From Verrucomicrobiales bacterium (lineage in GTDB: Bacteria; Verrucomicrobiota; Verrucomicrobiia; Limisphaerales; UBA9464), in NCBI GenBank assembly GCA_003445095.1, contig DLVS01000860.1, positions 1-5,929 of the forward strand: DNA of 5,929 bases, read 5' to 3'. Shown one piece after another: positions 1 to 5,929 of the stretch; positions within the stretch are counted from its first letter, which is position 1, and each line of letters opens with the position of its first letter. Under the pieces are notes generated by a model. It had not been told where the DNA came from, did no database searches, and saw only the letters and a program-made list of their open reading frames with translations. Position numbers and translations under genes: made by a program.

Positions 1-691
1 CGGCGGGCCGGGTGTCCACCAGGGCCCCCGGCCCTTTCCCGAGCAGCAGCCGAATGGGCCGGCTATCCTTGTGATCGTTCAAATCTCCGCAGACGATCAA
101 CGCCACGTGCGGGTCCCGCTGGAAGGCGGCATCCACATGTTGGCGCAAGAGCCGGGTCTCGGCTTCCCGCAGCTCCGCTTCGTCGGCGTTGGCGCTGGGG
201 CGTTTCGATTTCAGATGCGTGGACAGCAGGGTAAAGCGAATCCCGGGACGGGGTTCGACATCGACTTCGGCGATGCCCCGGGAAGAATGCCAGCGGCGAC
301 CACCGAGTAGAAAGGAGTCGTTGGTGTGAGAGCGACGCGCTCGGAACGGATACCGGCTTAGCACCGCGACCCAGATATTGGTATCCCAGCCGCCGACGAC
401 TTCAGTGTGGGGGAGTTCCCATCCGGCCGTTCGGACGCGTTGCTGCAAATCTCCCATCGCTCCGCCCGGGCCGATTTCCTGGATCGCGAGGACATCAGGA
501 CGAATGGCCGCAATCTCTCGGGCGACTTGATCGCGGGCGGCAATGGATTTGGAGGGACGATTACCGGCGGGTTCGAGCAGATAGTTTTCGAGGTTGAAAG
601 TTGCAACGACCAACGACTCTGGCGTGCCTGCTCGGCAGATGTTGAGTGTGAGCAGACACAACAGAAACCAAGCCCAAGTTCGAGGTCGCAT
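1..691 (-). CDS. Exported endonuclease/exonuclease/phosphatase (EEP) family protein, C-terminus off the left edge
   Basis: Read on the minus strand from the ATG at 691-689, the frame is open to the window edge (230 codons) and is truncated there. Residues 1-21 look like a signal peptide: Arg at 2 and 4, a hydrophobic stretch WAWFLLCLLTL, then a plausible cleavage site after CRA, so the mature enzyme should act outside the cytoplasm. The EEP metal-dependent fold is shown by ATFNLEN (Asn33), IRPDVLAIQEIG (Glu72, the metal-ligand Glu of the family), STHLKSKR (His159) and CGDLND (residues 201-206). The usual C-terminal Asp-His pair of the active site lies beyond the edge. The family includes DNase I-like nucleases, sphingomyelinases and phosphoesterases, and the substrate cannot be told from this part. 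No Shine-Dalgarno sequence is visible upstream. The gene is divergent from folE2 across 88 bases. The family call is firm; the function is only a general phosphodiesterase/nuclease role. Confidence 0.9.
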   Translation of the reverse strand, partial: MRPRTWAWFLLCLLTLNICRAGTPESLVVATFNLENYLLEPAGNRPSKSIAARDQVAREIAAIRPDVLAIQEIGPGGAMGDLQQRVRTAGWELPHTEVVGGWDTNIWVAVLSRYPFRARRSHTNDSFLLGGRRWHSSRGIAEVDVEPRPGIRFTLLSTHLKSKRPSANADEAELREAETRLLRQHVDAAFQRDPHVALIVCGDLNDHKDSRPIRLLLGKGPGALVDTRPA

Positions 692-779
692 GTTGGGATC
701 GTACGGGGTTACCCGGGGCAGGGCATCCGCTAGATTTGGTGAGGCGAGGGTTCGAGGTCAGTTGCAGGGATGAGAACGC
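692..779. other. Divergent intergenic region between the EEP gene and folE2
   Basis: These 88 bases must hold the 5' control regions of both the minus-strand EEP gene and the plus-strand folE2. I see no good paired -35/-10 boxes on either strand and no AT-rich dyad of the kind expected for a Zur operator. The only local symmetry is a short GGGT-T-ACCC palindrome near 706-714, which is too short to mean much in GC-rich DNA. The promoters are inferred from the divergent gene arrangement, not read directly. Confidence 0.5.
766..770 (+). promoter_or_regulatory. Probable Shine-Dalgarno sequence of folE2
   Basis: AGGGA lies nine bases before the ATG at 780 and is the only recognisable ribosome-binding site among the genes here. 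It favours the start at 780 over the in-frame ATGs at 801 (nothing upstream) and 849 (GGAG at 830-833, about 15 bases away). Confidence 0.45.
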
Positions 780-1655
780 ATGTTAGCCTGCAATTGCGTG
801 ATGACAGAACTGTCCTTCGGACTTCCTTCGGAGTTAGCTTCGACACCGATGCCACCCCCGACGCCCGCCGTGGTGACGAAACCGTTAACTGACAAGCAAA
901 GCGAACGCGACCACCGCCGTCTCCGGATCGACAAGGTCGGCGTGCGCGGATTGCGGTTTCCGGTGCAAGTCCGAGACAAGACGTCGGACTCGCTCCAGAA
1001 CACGGTGGCGACACTCGGCTTGTTTGTGGATTTGCCGCACGAGTTCAAAGGCACTCACATGAGTCGCTTCCTTGAAGTTTTGAACGCCCATGGAAGCGTC
1101 ATTCATGTTGAAAGCATCCCGACGATGTTGCGCGAAATGCAGGTCCGCCTGCAGGCGCAGAACGCCCATTTGGAAATGGAGTTCCCGTTTTTCTTGACCA
1201 AACACGCGCCGGTTTCGGGCAAGCCAGGGGTCATGGATTACACGGTGCGATTCGATGCCGAGTTGATGGGCAAGGAATACGATTTGATCCTCACGGTGAA
1301 GTGCAATGTGACGACGCTGTGCCCGTGTTCGAAGGCCATTTCCAAGCACGGCGCTCACAACCAACGAGGGGAAGTCACCGTCCAGGTCCGCACGTCGGAG
1401 GTGTTTTGGATTGAGGACTTGATTGCGCTCATCGAGGCGAGCGGCAGTAGCGAGATGTATTCGTTGTTGAAGCGAGAGGATGAGAAAGCGGTTACCGAAC
1501 GGGCTTATGACAACCCGGTATTTGTCGAAGACTTGGTGCGCAATGTGGCGTTGAAGCTGAATCAGCGTCGCGCGGTGTTGTGGTATAAAGTGGAGGCGGA
1601 AAACTACGAGAGCATCCACAACCACAATGCCTACGCGTGTCTGGAGAAGGGTTAG
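780..1655 (+). CDS. folE2: GTP cyclohydrolase FolE2 (type IB)
   Basis: This enzyme converts GTP to 7,8-dihydroneopterin triphosphate plus formate in the cytoplasm, the first step of tetrahydrofolate synthesis and also the entry to queuosine. The 291-residue protein has the family landmarks: IDKVGVRGLRFPV (about 50-62), KGTHMSRF, the CPCSKAIS motif with Cys181 (expected metal-binding/catalytic Cys), KHGAHNQRG (His190, His193), an acidic segment ending PVFVEDLVRN (Glu250), and ESIHNHNAYA near the C-terminus (His280, His282). All key segments are intact. Length is normal for the family, with about 45 poorly conserved Pro-rich residues before the core, so a start at 801 or 849 remains possible. 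FolE2 is a different subfamily from zinc-dependent FolE and can use other metals. In some bacteria it is Zur-regulated, but no Zur-like site is evident here. No other folate or queuosine gene is in the window. Confidence 0.96.
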   Translation: MLACNCVMTELSFGLPSELASTPMPPPTPAVVTKPLTDKQSERDHRRLRIDKVGVRGLRFPVQVRDKTSDSLQNTVATLGLFVDLPHEFKGTHMSRFLEVLNAHGSVIHVESIPTMLREMQVRLQAQNAHLEMEFPFFLTKHAPVSGKPGVMDYTVRFDAELMGKEYDLILTVKCNVTTLCPCSKAISKHGAHNQRGEVTVQVRTSEVFWIEDLIALIEASGSSEMYSLLKREDEKAVTERAYDNPVFVEDLVRNVALKLNQRRAVLWYKVEAENYESIHNHNAYACLEKG

Positions 1656-1679
1656 GCTTCCCGCCCTTCGAACTTTTTT
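1646..1679 (+). terminator. Possible weak intrinsic terminator at the folE2 stop
   Basis: GAAGGG (1646-1651) is complementary to CCCTTC (1664-1669), enclosing 12 bases that can add a small GG/CC pairing. A run of six T follows at 1674-1679 after a four-base gap. The left arm overlaps the last folE2 codons and the first base of the TAG stop. A six-pair stem with a large loop and an offset T-run is a marginal terminator, so folE2 and the downstream regulator could still be partly co-transcribed. Confidence 0.4.
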
Positions 1680-1715
1680 GGCGCGTTGGTCCAGGTTCCT
1701 TTCGCAGACTTGGTC

Positions 1716-2711
1716 ATGAAATCTTCACCCCCGCACCGGCTGCCCACCACCCGGCCGCCTCTGGATCGGATGATGCAGATTCACACGGCGCTGCAACAAG
1801 GAGGCTTCCCCAACTGTTCAACCTTGGCGCGGAAGATCGAGGTCAGCACCAAGACGATTCATCGCGATTTGGAGTTCATGCGGGATCGTCTGGGGCTTCC
1901 CATTGCCTTTCGCAACGACAAGAACGGTTACGGTTACACCGAGAACGTGGACGCGTTTCCAACGCTGCAGATCTCGGAAGGCGAGTTGTTCGCGTTGCTC
2001 GTTGCCGAGAAAGCCCTGCATCAGTATCGCGGAACCCCGTTTGAGGCCCGACTGGTCGGCGCCCTGAAAAAGCTCGAGCAAGCCCTGCCCGAGACGATTT
2101 CCCTGAACCTCGCGCAGTGGGATCAGGCCATCTCATTCCACACCACCGCCGAGCCGCGGGTCAACGTTCCGCCGGTTCTTGAAGCCCTAACTCGAGCCGC
2201 GCAATTGCGCCAACAATTGAAACTTCGTTATCGAAAGCCGGGAGCCAAACAATCGGAAGAACGAGTGGTGGACCCATACCAACTCGCGAATGTGAACGGC
2301 GATTGGTACCTATTTGCCTACGACCACCTGCGCCGGGATCTGCGCAAGTTTGTCCCGGCGCGTATTCTCTCGGCGGAACCGACTGGCCAGAGTTTTGTTC
2401 GGCCTGCTCAATTCGAATTGGAGAAATTGTTGCGAGACAGCTTCGACGTTCACTCCCGCGAGGGCGACTTTACCGTTGTGCTTCGATTCGATGAGTTCGT
2501 GGCCGACTACGTGCGGGAGAAACGTTGGCACCCCTCGCAAGCCTTGAAGGAGCTGCCCGATGGTGGCGTCGAGATGCGACTCAAACTTGGGAGTTTACAG
2601 GAAATTGAACGTTGGGTTCTGAGCTGGGGCGGCCGCGTGCGAGTCCTGAGTCCGCCCCAACTGGCCGCTTCAGTGCGGGCTGCGGCGCAGCGAATCCTCA
2701 CGAAGGCGTGA
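1716..2711 (+). CDS. HTH-WYL-WCX transcriptional regulator (YafY-like)
   Basis: A predicted DNA-binding regulator of 331 residues. The N-terminal winged helix-turn-helix (roughly residues 15-65) includes STLARKIEVSTKTIHRDLEFM, with the recognition-helix region STKTIHRD at 44-51. The WYL domain follows, with its signature GDWYLFAYDH (Trp197-Tyr198-Leu199) and the paired segment RKFVPARI (210-217). The C-terminal part, about 240-331, fits the WCX extension (HPSQALKELPDGGVEMRLKL, then WVLSWGGRVRVL). WYL domains bind nucleic acids or small ligands, and such proteins act as repressors or activators; the ligand and targets here are unknown. I chose the ATG at 1716 over an in-frame TTG at 1686, because homologues of this type begin shortly before the RPPLDRM-like segment; neither start has a good Shine-Dalgarno. 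It follows folE2 by 60 bases and precedes an S9 peptidase gene, a possible target. There are no defence genes nearby, unlike BrxR/CapW-type WYL regulators. Confidence 0.9.
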   Translation: MKSSPPHRLPTTRPPLDRMMQIHTALQQGGFPNCSTLARKIEVSTKTIHRDLEFMRDRLGLPIAFRNDKNGYGYTENVDAFPTLQISEGELFALLVAEKALHQYRGTPFEARLVGALKKLEQALPETISLNLAQWDQAISFHTTAEPRVNVPPVLEALTRAAQLRQQLKLRYRKPGAKQSEERVVDPYQLANVNGDWYLFAYDHLRRDLRKFVPARILSAEPTGQSFVRPAQFELEKLLRDSFDVHSREGDFTVVLRFDEFVADYVREKRWHPSQALKELPDGGVEMRLKLGSLQEIERWVLSWGGRVRVLSPPQLAASVRAAAQRILTKA

Positions 2712-2838
2712 GTGGCCAGCTCGCGGCTTGAGGGCGACCCGACCTGGGCCGCCGACAGTCTCGAATTATTTTGGAGGATTTCGGCTAAATCCCGCATGCA
2801 CCCAGCAATCGCGCGCCAACCTCCCAGAGGCATTCCGC

Positions 2839-2858
2839 GCTCGGGTGGCTACCCGAGC
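2839..2858. repeat. Perfect 8-bp-stem hairpin with a 4-base loop
   Basis: GCTCGGGT (2839-2846) and ACCCGAGC (2851-2858) are exact inverted copies around a GGCT loop. There is no T-run on either side in either direction, so it is not a classical intrinsic terminator. It lies 127 bases after the WYL gene stop and 62 bases before the peptidase ATG, so it may be a structure in the peptidase leader, a mark of transcript end, or chance in GC-rich sequence. Confidence 0.55.
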
Positions 2859-2881
2859 CGCTCAATTCGAGATTCCCGATT

Positions 2882-2897
2882 TGACCGGAACCGGTCA
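2882..2897. promoter_or_regulatory. Operator-like 16-bp dyad upstream of the S9 peptidase
   Basis: TGACCGG (2882-2888), AA, CCGGTCA (2891-2897) form a perfect 7+2+7 inverted repeat. It ends 23 bases before the ATG at 2921, where a dimeric repressor would block transcription or where an mRNA hairpin could affect translation. Being next to a regulator gene makes WYL-protein binding an attractive guess, but nothing in the sequence proves it. Confidence 0.4.
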
Positions 2898-2920
2898 CGT
2901 TGTCTCGACGTTTACAGACC

Positions 2921-4978
2921 ATGAGATCGAGCCTGCCCCTCCTTGTCCTCACCGCCACCGCCTTGGTCGCCGCCGAGCAGAAGCCCATGAGTTTTGCTGA
3001 CCTGCTGGCGTGTCAACGTCTCTCGGAACCGACGCCATCACCCGATGGACGCTGGATCGCCTACACGGTGGGCGTCGCTGATTGGGATGAAAATCGAATC
3101 AACACCGATGTCTGGCGCGTGCCTTCTGGCGGCGGTTCGGCGCGTCGGCTCACGACGGGGCCCAAGCATGATCGCCACCCCGCATGGTCGCCCGATGGCC
3201 GGTGGATCGCGTTCGAATCGAATCGGGACGGCGAGTTTCAAATCTACGTGATCCCAGCCGACGGCGGCGAGGCGCGTCCATTGACCTCGATCTCCAGTGG
3301 CGCGACCCAACCGATATGGTCGCCCGACGGAAGCAACCTCGCTTTCGTTTCGGCAGTTTTTCCCGAGTTTTCGGACAAGCCATTCGCAGAGGCCGACAAA
3401 CTCAATCAGGAACGCAACGACGCGAGAGAGAAGGGCAAGGTCAAAGCACGAGTGATCACCCAATTGCTCTACCGGCACTGGGACTCATGGGTGGACGGCA
3501 AACGCCAACACATTTTCGTAGTCCCGATGAAAGACGGCGCTGCCGCCGGGTCGCCTCGGAATCTCACGCCGGGGGATCGTGACGCGGTGCCAACCTCAAC
3601 GACGTTTGCCGCGGGCGACGAGTTTGCGTTTTCGCCCGACGGAAAAGAGATCGCTTACACCGCAACGCCGACTCCGACTCGAGAGGAAGCGTGGAAGACC
3701 GATCATGATCTTTGGGCGGTGGAAATCGCCACCGGCACCCGGCGGCAGTTGACGAAGAATCCCGCGGCAGATGGTTGTCCGAGGTATTCTCCGGACGGCC
3801 GCTGGCTGGCGTACCGAGCCCAGGCGCGGCCCGGGTTTGAAGCAGATCGTTGGCAATTGATGATGCTGAATCGGGCGACCGGCGAAGCACGCAGTTTGAC
3901 GTCCGCCTGGGATTTTTCAGTAGAAGGCATCACTTGGACTCCGGACAGCCGCGCTTTGGTATTGGAGGCAGAATCCCAAGCAACGAAACTGCTTTGGCGT
4001 ATCGGGCTGGAGGGATCGACGCCGCTACCGATTACGTCGGGAGGCGCGGCCACCGAGCCCGGAGCATTGAGCGACGGCGCGACGATAATCTTCGCACGTT
4101 CGGCCATGAATGCGCCCGCGGAATTGTTCCGCGTGCCGCTCGCGGGTGGCTCAACACAGCCTGTCACCGATGCCAATGGTCCGCTCCTGGCCGGGATCAA
4201 GATGGGCGCGCTTGAATCGGTCACCGTTCCGGGCGCGGGTGGCATCCCCGTCCAAATGTGGATCTTGAAGCCCCCGGGATTCGATCCAGCTCGAAAATGG
4301 CCGCTTGTGTTTTGGGTCCACGGCGGTCCGCAAAGCGCCTTCCTCGACGCCTGGTCGTATCGGTGGAACGCCCAATTGTGGGCTGCCCAAGGTTACGTGC
4401 TCGCGCTGCCCAATCCCCGCGGTAGTACGGGATTCGGGCAAAAGTTTACCGATGAAATCTCGGGCGATTGGAACGGCAAAGTCGTGGAAGATTTGATGGC
4501 CTGTCTCGGTTGGCTGGAAGCACAGCCGTTTGTGGATCGTCAGCGCATGGCGGCCGCTGGCGCATCATTCGGTGGTTATATGATGAACTGGTTTCTCGGC
4601 CATACCGATAAGTTCCGCGCGCTCGTGACTCACTGCGGCGTATACAACTTCGAAACGATGTACGGGACTACCGAAGAGCTGTGGTTTGACGAGTGGGATC
4701 ACGGTATCCCGTGGGAGAACCCCAAATTCAATGAGGGCTCGCCTCATCGGTTCGCGAAGAACTTCAAGACTCCCACCTTAGTCATTCACAACGAACTCGA
4801 TTTCCGTGTCCCCATTGCGCAAGGCATGGATCTGTTTACCGCTCTGCAACGCCGGGGAATCCCGTCAAAATTTCTCTGTTTCCCCGATGAGGGGCATTGG
4901 GTGCTCAAACCGCAGAACAGCGAATTGTGGAATCGGACGGTGTTCGAGTGGCTGTCAGAACACTTGAAGCGACCGTAG
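2921..4978 (+). CDS. Exported S9-family serine peptidase, dipeptidyl-peptidase 5-like
   Basis: A 685-residue prolyl-oligopeptidase-family enzyme expected to cleave short peptides, probably dipeptides from N-termini, in the periplasm. Residues 1-18 form a signal peptide (MRSSLPLLVLTATALVAA, cleavage after VAA), which decides the start at ATG 2921 over the in-frame TTG at 2900. Residues about 37-420 form a TolB/WD40-like beta-propeller with PD40-type blades: SPDGRWIAY near 40, SPDGRWIAF near 90, SPDGSNLAF near 134, SPDGKEIAY near 238, SPDGRWLAY near 290, and a degenerate TPDSRALVL near 340. The alpha/beta-hydrolase domain follows, with HGGP (467-470, oxyanion region), NPRGSTGFG (498-506), the nucleophile motif GASFGGYMMN (Ser549), Asp627 in NELDFRVP and His659 in DEGHWV. 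The triad is complete and the length fits bacterial DPP5 (about 680-700). The insert ERNDAREKGKVKARVITQ in the propeller also fits DPP5. Exact specificity is inferred. No Shine-Dalgarno is evident; the operator-like dyad lies just upstream. Confidence 0.95.
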   Translation: MRSSLPLLVLTATALVAAEQKPMSFADLLACQRLSEPTPSPDGRWIAYTVGVADWDENRINTDVWRVPSGGGSARRLTTGPKHDRHPAWSPDGRWIAFESNRDGEFQIYVIPADGGEARPLTSISSGATQPIWSPDGSNLAFVSAVFPEFSDKPFAEADKLNQERNDAREKGKVKARVITQLLYRHWDSWVDGKRQHIFVVPMKDGAAAGSPRNLTPGDRDAVPTSTTFAAGDEFAFSPDGKEIAYTATPTPTREEAWKTDHDLWAVEIATGTRRQLTKNPAADGCPRYSPDGRWLAYRAQARPGFEADRWQLMMLNRATGEARSLTSAWDFSVEGITWTPDSRALVLEAESQATKLLWRIGLEGSTPLPITSGGAATEPGALSDGATIIFARSAMNAPAELFRVPLAGGSTQPVTDANGPLLAGIKMGALESVTVPGAGGIPVQMWILKPPGFDPARKWPLVFWVHGGPQSAFLDAWSYRWNAQLWAAQGYVLALPNPRGSTGFGQKFTDEISGDWNGKVVEDLMACLGWLEAQPFVDRQRMAAAGASFGGYMMNWFLGHTDKFRALVTHCGVYNFETMYGTTEELWFDEWDHGIPWENPKFNEGSPHRFAKNFKTPTLVIHNELDFRVPIAQGMDLFTALQRRGIPSKFLCFPDEGHWVLKPQNSELWNRTVFEWLSEHLKRP

Positions 4979-5098
4979 GTGCGGACGGACGGGCGTCGGA
5001 GTGGTGGAAGTTGATTTGACGGCTCCGGACCATCCGGGAGCAGGCATCAAGTACAGACTCGTCGCCATTTCCATTCCCGTTACTCTTGCGCAACTCCC
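4979..5098. other. Spacer between the S9 peptidase and the amidohydrolase
   Basis: These 120 bases hold no recognisable gene, no clear terminator with a T-run and no convincing promoter boxes. An imperfect, bulged hairpin at 5022-5041 is the only structure. The two flanking secreted-hydrolase genes are co-directional and may or may not share a transcript. Confidence 0.5.
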
Positions 5099-5929
5099 AT
5101 GCGCCTATCTCAGCTCGTCGCCGATGGCCTCTTGCTCGCTGCTTTGCTACTAACCGGCAGGGCTTACGCACAGTCGGCGACGAATCTGCCGCCGGATCAG
5201 CTTCTGCTCAAAGATTACCGGCCGAAATCGCTCTATCGAATTCCGGCCATTCGGGTCGAAAAGGCCCGCTTCCCAGTAACGGATGTTCATTCCCATGTTT
5301 ACGCCCGCACGCCTTCGCAGGTGCAACAGTGGATCCGCAATCTGGACGAGGTTGGAGTCGAAAAGAGCATTATCATGGTCAGCGCCGCGGGAAAAGAATT
5401 CGACGAAGCGATGAAACTCTACGGGCCGTATTCAGACCGATTCGAAGTCTGGTGCGGCCTCGATTATTCGGGGGCGGATGAACCTGACTTCCCCGCGAAG
5501 ACCATCGCCGAACTCGAGCGCTGTCATCGAGCGGGCGCCCGCGGGGTTGGCGAACTGAGCGACAAAGGACGCGGCTTGAACCGACGCAACGCCGATCCCG
5601 GACCAGCCGGATTGCATATCGATGATCCGCGAATGGATCCGATCCTCGAACGCTGCGCGGATCTCGGTTTGCCAGTGAACATCCACGTGGGCGAGGACCG
5701 ATGGATGTACGAACCGATGGACGCCACGAACGACGGGATGATGAACGCCTTCAAGTGGAAGATCCCCGACGACCCGAACGTACTTCGGCACGATCAAGTG
5801 GTGGACACATTGGATCGCGCCGTCGCGAAGCACCCGCGGGTGACCTTCATTGCCTGCCACTTCGCCAATTGCTGTTCCGATCTCTCCCGGCTGGCCGCGA
5901 TGCTCGTCGCACATCCCAAACTCTATGCT
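5099..5929 (+). CDS. Exported amidohydrolase (Amidohydro_2-type), C-terminus off the right edge
   Basis: From the ATG at 5099 the frame stays open to the last base, giving 277 codons of an unfinished gene. Residues 1-24 are a signal peptide: MRLSQLVADG, then LLLAALLLTG, then AYA with cleavage before Gln25. This makes it periplasmic or secreted and supports the start, although no Shine-Dalgarno is present. The mature protein begins the metal-dependent TIM-barrel hydrolase pattern: TDVHSHVY (His64, His66; the beta-1 HxH metal ligands), VNIHVGED (His196) and FIACHFAN (His254). The last expected ligand, an Asp on strand 8, would lie beyond the edge. Substrates of this superfamily range from amides and lactones to decarboxylated aromatic acids, and nothing here singles one out. 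It follows the S9 peptidase by 120 bases in the same direction, consistent with an extracytoplasmic degradative role but not proof of a shared pathway. Confidence 0.88.
   Translation, partial: MRLSQLVADGLLLAALLLTGRAYAQSATNLPPDQLLLKDYRPKSLYRIPAIRVEKARFPVTDVHSHVYARTPSQVQQWIRNLDEVGVEKSIIMVSAAGKEFDEAMKLYGPYSDRFEVWCGLDYSGADEPDFPAKTIAELERCHRAGARGVGELSDKGRGLNRRNADPGPAGLHIDDPRMDPILERCADLGLPVNIHVGEDRWMYEPMDATNDGMMNAFKWKIPDDPNVLRHDQVVDTLDRAVAKHPRVTFIACHFANCCSDLSRLAAMLVAHPKLYA

Larger units (their letters stand above)
2712..2920. other. Intergenic region between the WYL regulator and the S9 peptidase, with two inverted repeats
   Basis: Open frames here on the plus strand start with weak codons and show no protein-like composition, so I call this 209-base stretch non-coding. 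It contains a perfect hairpin (2839-2858) and a perfect dyad (2882-2897), both close to the peptidase start. No convincing sigma70-type -35/-10 pair was found: TTGACC at 2881-2886 looks like a -35 box, but there is no matching -10 at the right spacing. Confidence 0.6.

Noticed and set aside
698..703. TACGAT on the minus strand as a -10 box for the EEP gene (would give a nearly leaderless mRNA)
   Set aside because: It matches only four of six consensus bases and has no -35 partner about 17 bases upstream.
407..733. Plus-strand open frame of 108 codons (and another at 71-310) opposite the EEP gene
   Set aside because: The minus-strand EEP frame has clear motifs throughout (ATFNLEN, IQEIG, STHLKSK, GDLND); the plus-strand frames show none.
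790..797. GCAATTGC palindrome near the folE2 start, considered as a Zur-type site
   Set aside because: It is only eight bases, lies inside the coding sequence, and does not match the longer AT-rich dyad of Zur operators.
885..1625. Long open frame of 246 codons on the minus strand, antisense to folE2
   Set aside because: It lies inside a firmly identified folE2 gene, its His/Arg/Gln-rich translation resembles no family I know, and it has no start signal. It is a reading-frame shadow in GC-rich coding DNA.
1686..1715. Upstream TTG start for the WYL regulator, adding ten residues
   Set aside because: TTG with no Shine-Dalgarno and no conserved sequence before the ATG at 1716.
2900..2920. Upstream TTG start for the S9 peptidase, adding seven residues
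   Set aside because: It would put seven extra residues, two of them Arg, in front of an already complete signal peptide that begins at the ATG at 2921.
3703..4245. Minus-strand open frame of 180 codons antisense to the S9 peptidase
   Set aside because: It overlaps conserved propeller blades of the peptidase, and its Pro/Ser/Ala-rich translation looks like antisense of coding sequence.
5022..5041. Imperfect hairpin GCTCCGG / CCGGGAGC after the S9 peptidase
   Set aside because: It has a bulge, a short stem and no T-run, so it is too weak to call a terminator.
5432..5914. Minus-strand open frame of 160 codons at the right end
   Set aside because: It is antisense to the amidohydrolase, whose signal peptide and His ligands are clear on the plus strand.
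1..5929. Search for CRISPR repeats, IS ends, tRNA or rRNA, toxin-antitoxin or phage-defence genes
   Set aside because: No repeated units, transposase motifs, RNA gene patterns or defence proteins were seen. The WYL regulator alone is not evidence of a defence island.

Overview
This window looks like ordinary chromosomal DNA from a GC-rich, environmental Gram-negative-type bacterium. My best guess is Verrucomicrobiota (Pedosphaerae/Limisphaerales-like), with Planctomycetota second. That is inferred from the mix of a stand-alone WYL regulator, a signal-peptide S9 peptidase and a signal-peptide amidohydrolase, together with their protein style. No rRNA or other marker is present to prove it. There is no sign of a phage, plasmid, insertion sequence, CRISPR array, tRNA or rRNA.

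Layout, left to right. (1) Positions 1-691, minus strand: the N-terminal 230 residues of an exported endonuclease/exonuclease/phosphatase (EEP) family enzyme, cut by the left edge. (2) Positions 692-779: a short divergent intergenic region. (3) Positions 780-1655, plus: folE2, the type IB GTP cyclohydrolase that makes 7,8-dihydroneopterin triphosphate for folate and/or queuosine. A small hairpin followed by a T6 run sits at its stop codon. (4) Positions 1716-2711, plus: a transcription factor with an N-terminal HTH, a WYL domain and a C-terminal WCX region. (5) Positions 2712-2920: an intergenic region with two perfect inverted repeats, one an 8-bp-stem hairpin and one a 16-bp dyad just upstream of the next gene. 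(6) Positions 2921-4978, plus: an exported S9-family serine peptidase resembling dipeptidyl-peptidase 5, with its beta-propeller and complete Ser-Asp-His triad. (7) Positions 4979-5098: a short spacer. (8) Positions 5099-5929, plus: an exported amidohydrolase cut by the right edge.

The four plus-strand genes are co-directional but separated by 60, 209 and 120 bases, so they need not form one operon. Three of the five proteins carry signal peptides and are hydrolases, which fits a heterotroph degrading peptides and other polymers outside the cytoplasm. FolE2 is a housekeeping cofactor enzyme with no obvious link to its neighbours. The WYL protein could regulate the adjacent peptidase gene through the dyad upstream of it, but that is inference only. 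I found no convincing novel system. The points most worth checking are the two inverted repeats, the WYL/peptidase pairing, and the near absence of Shine-Dalgarno sequences.
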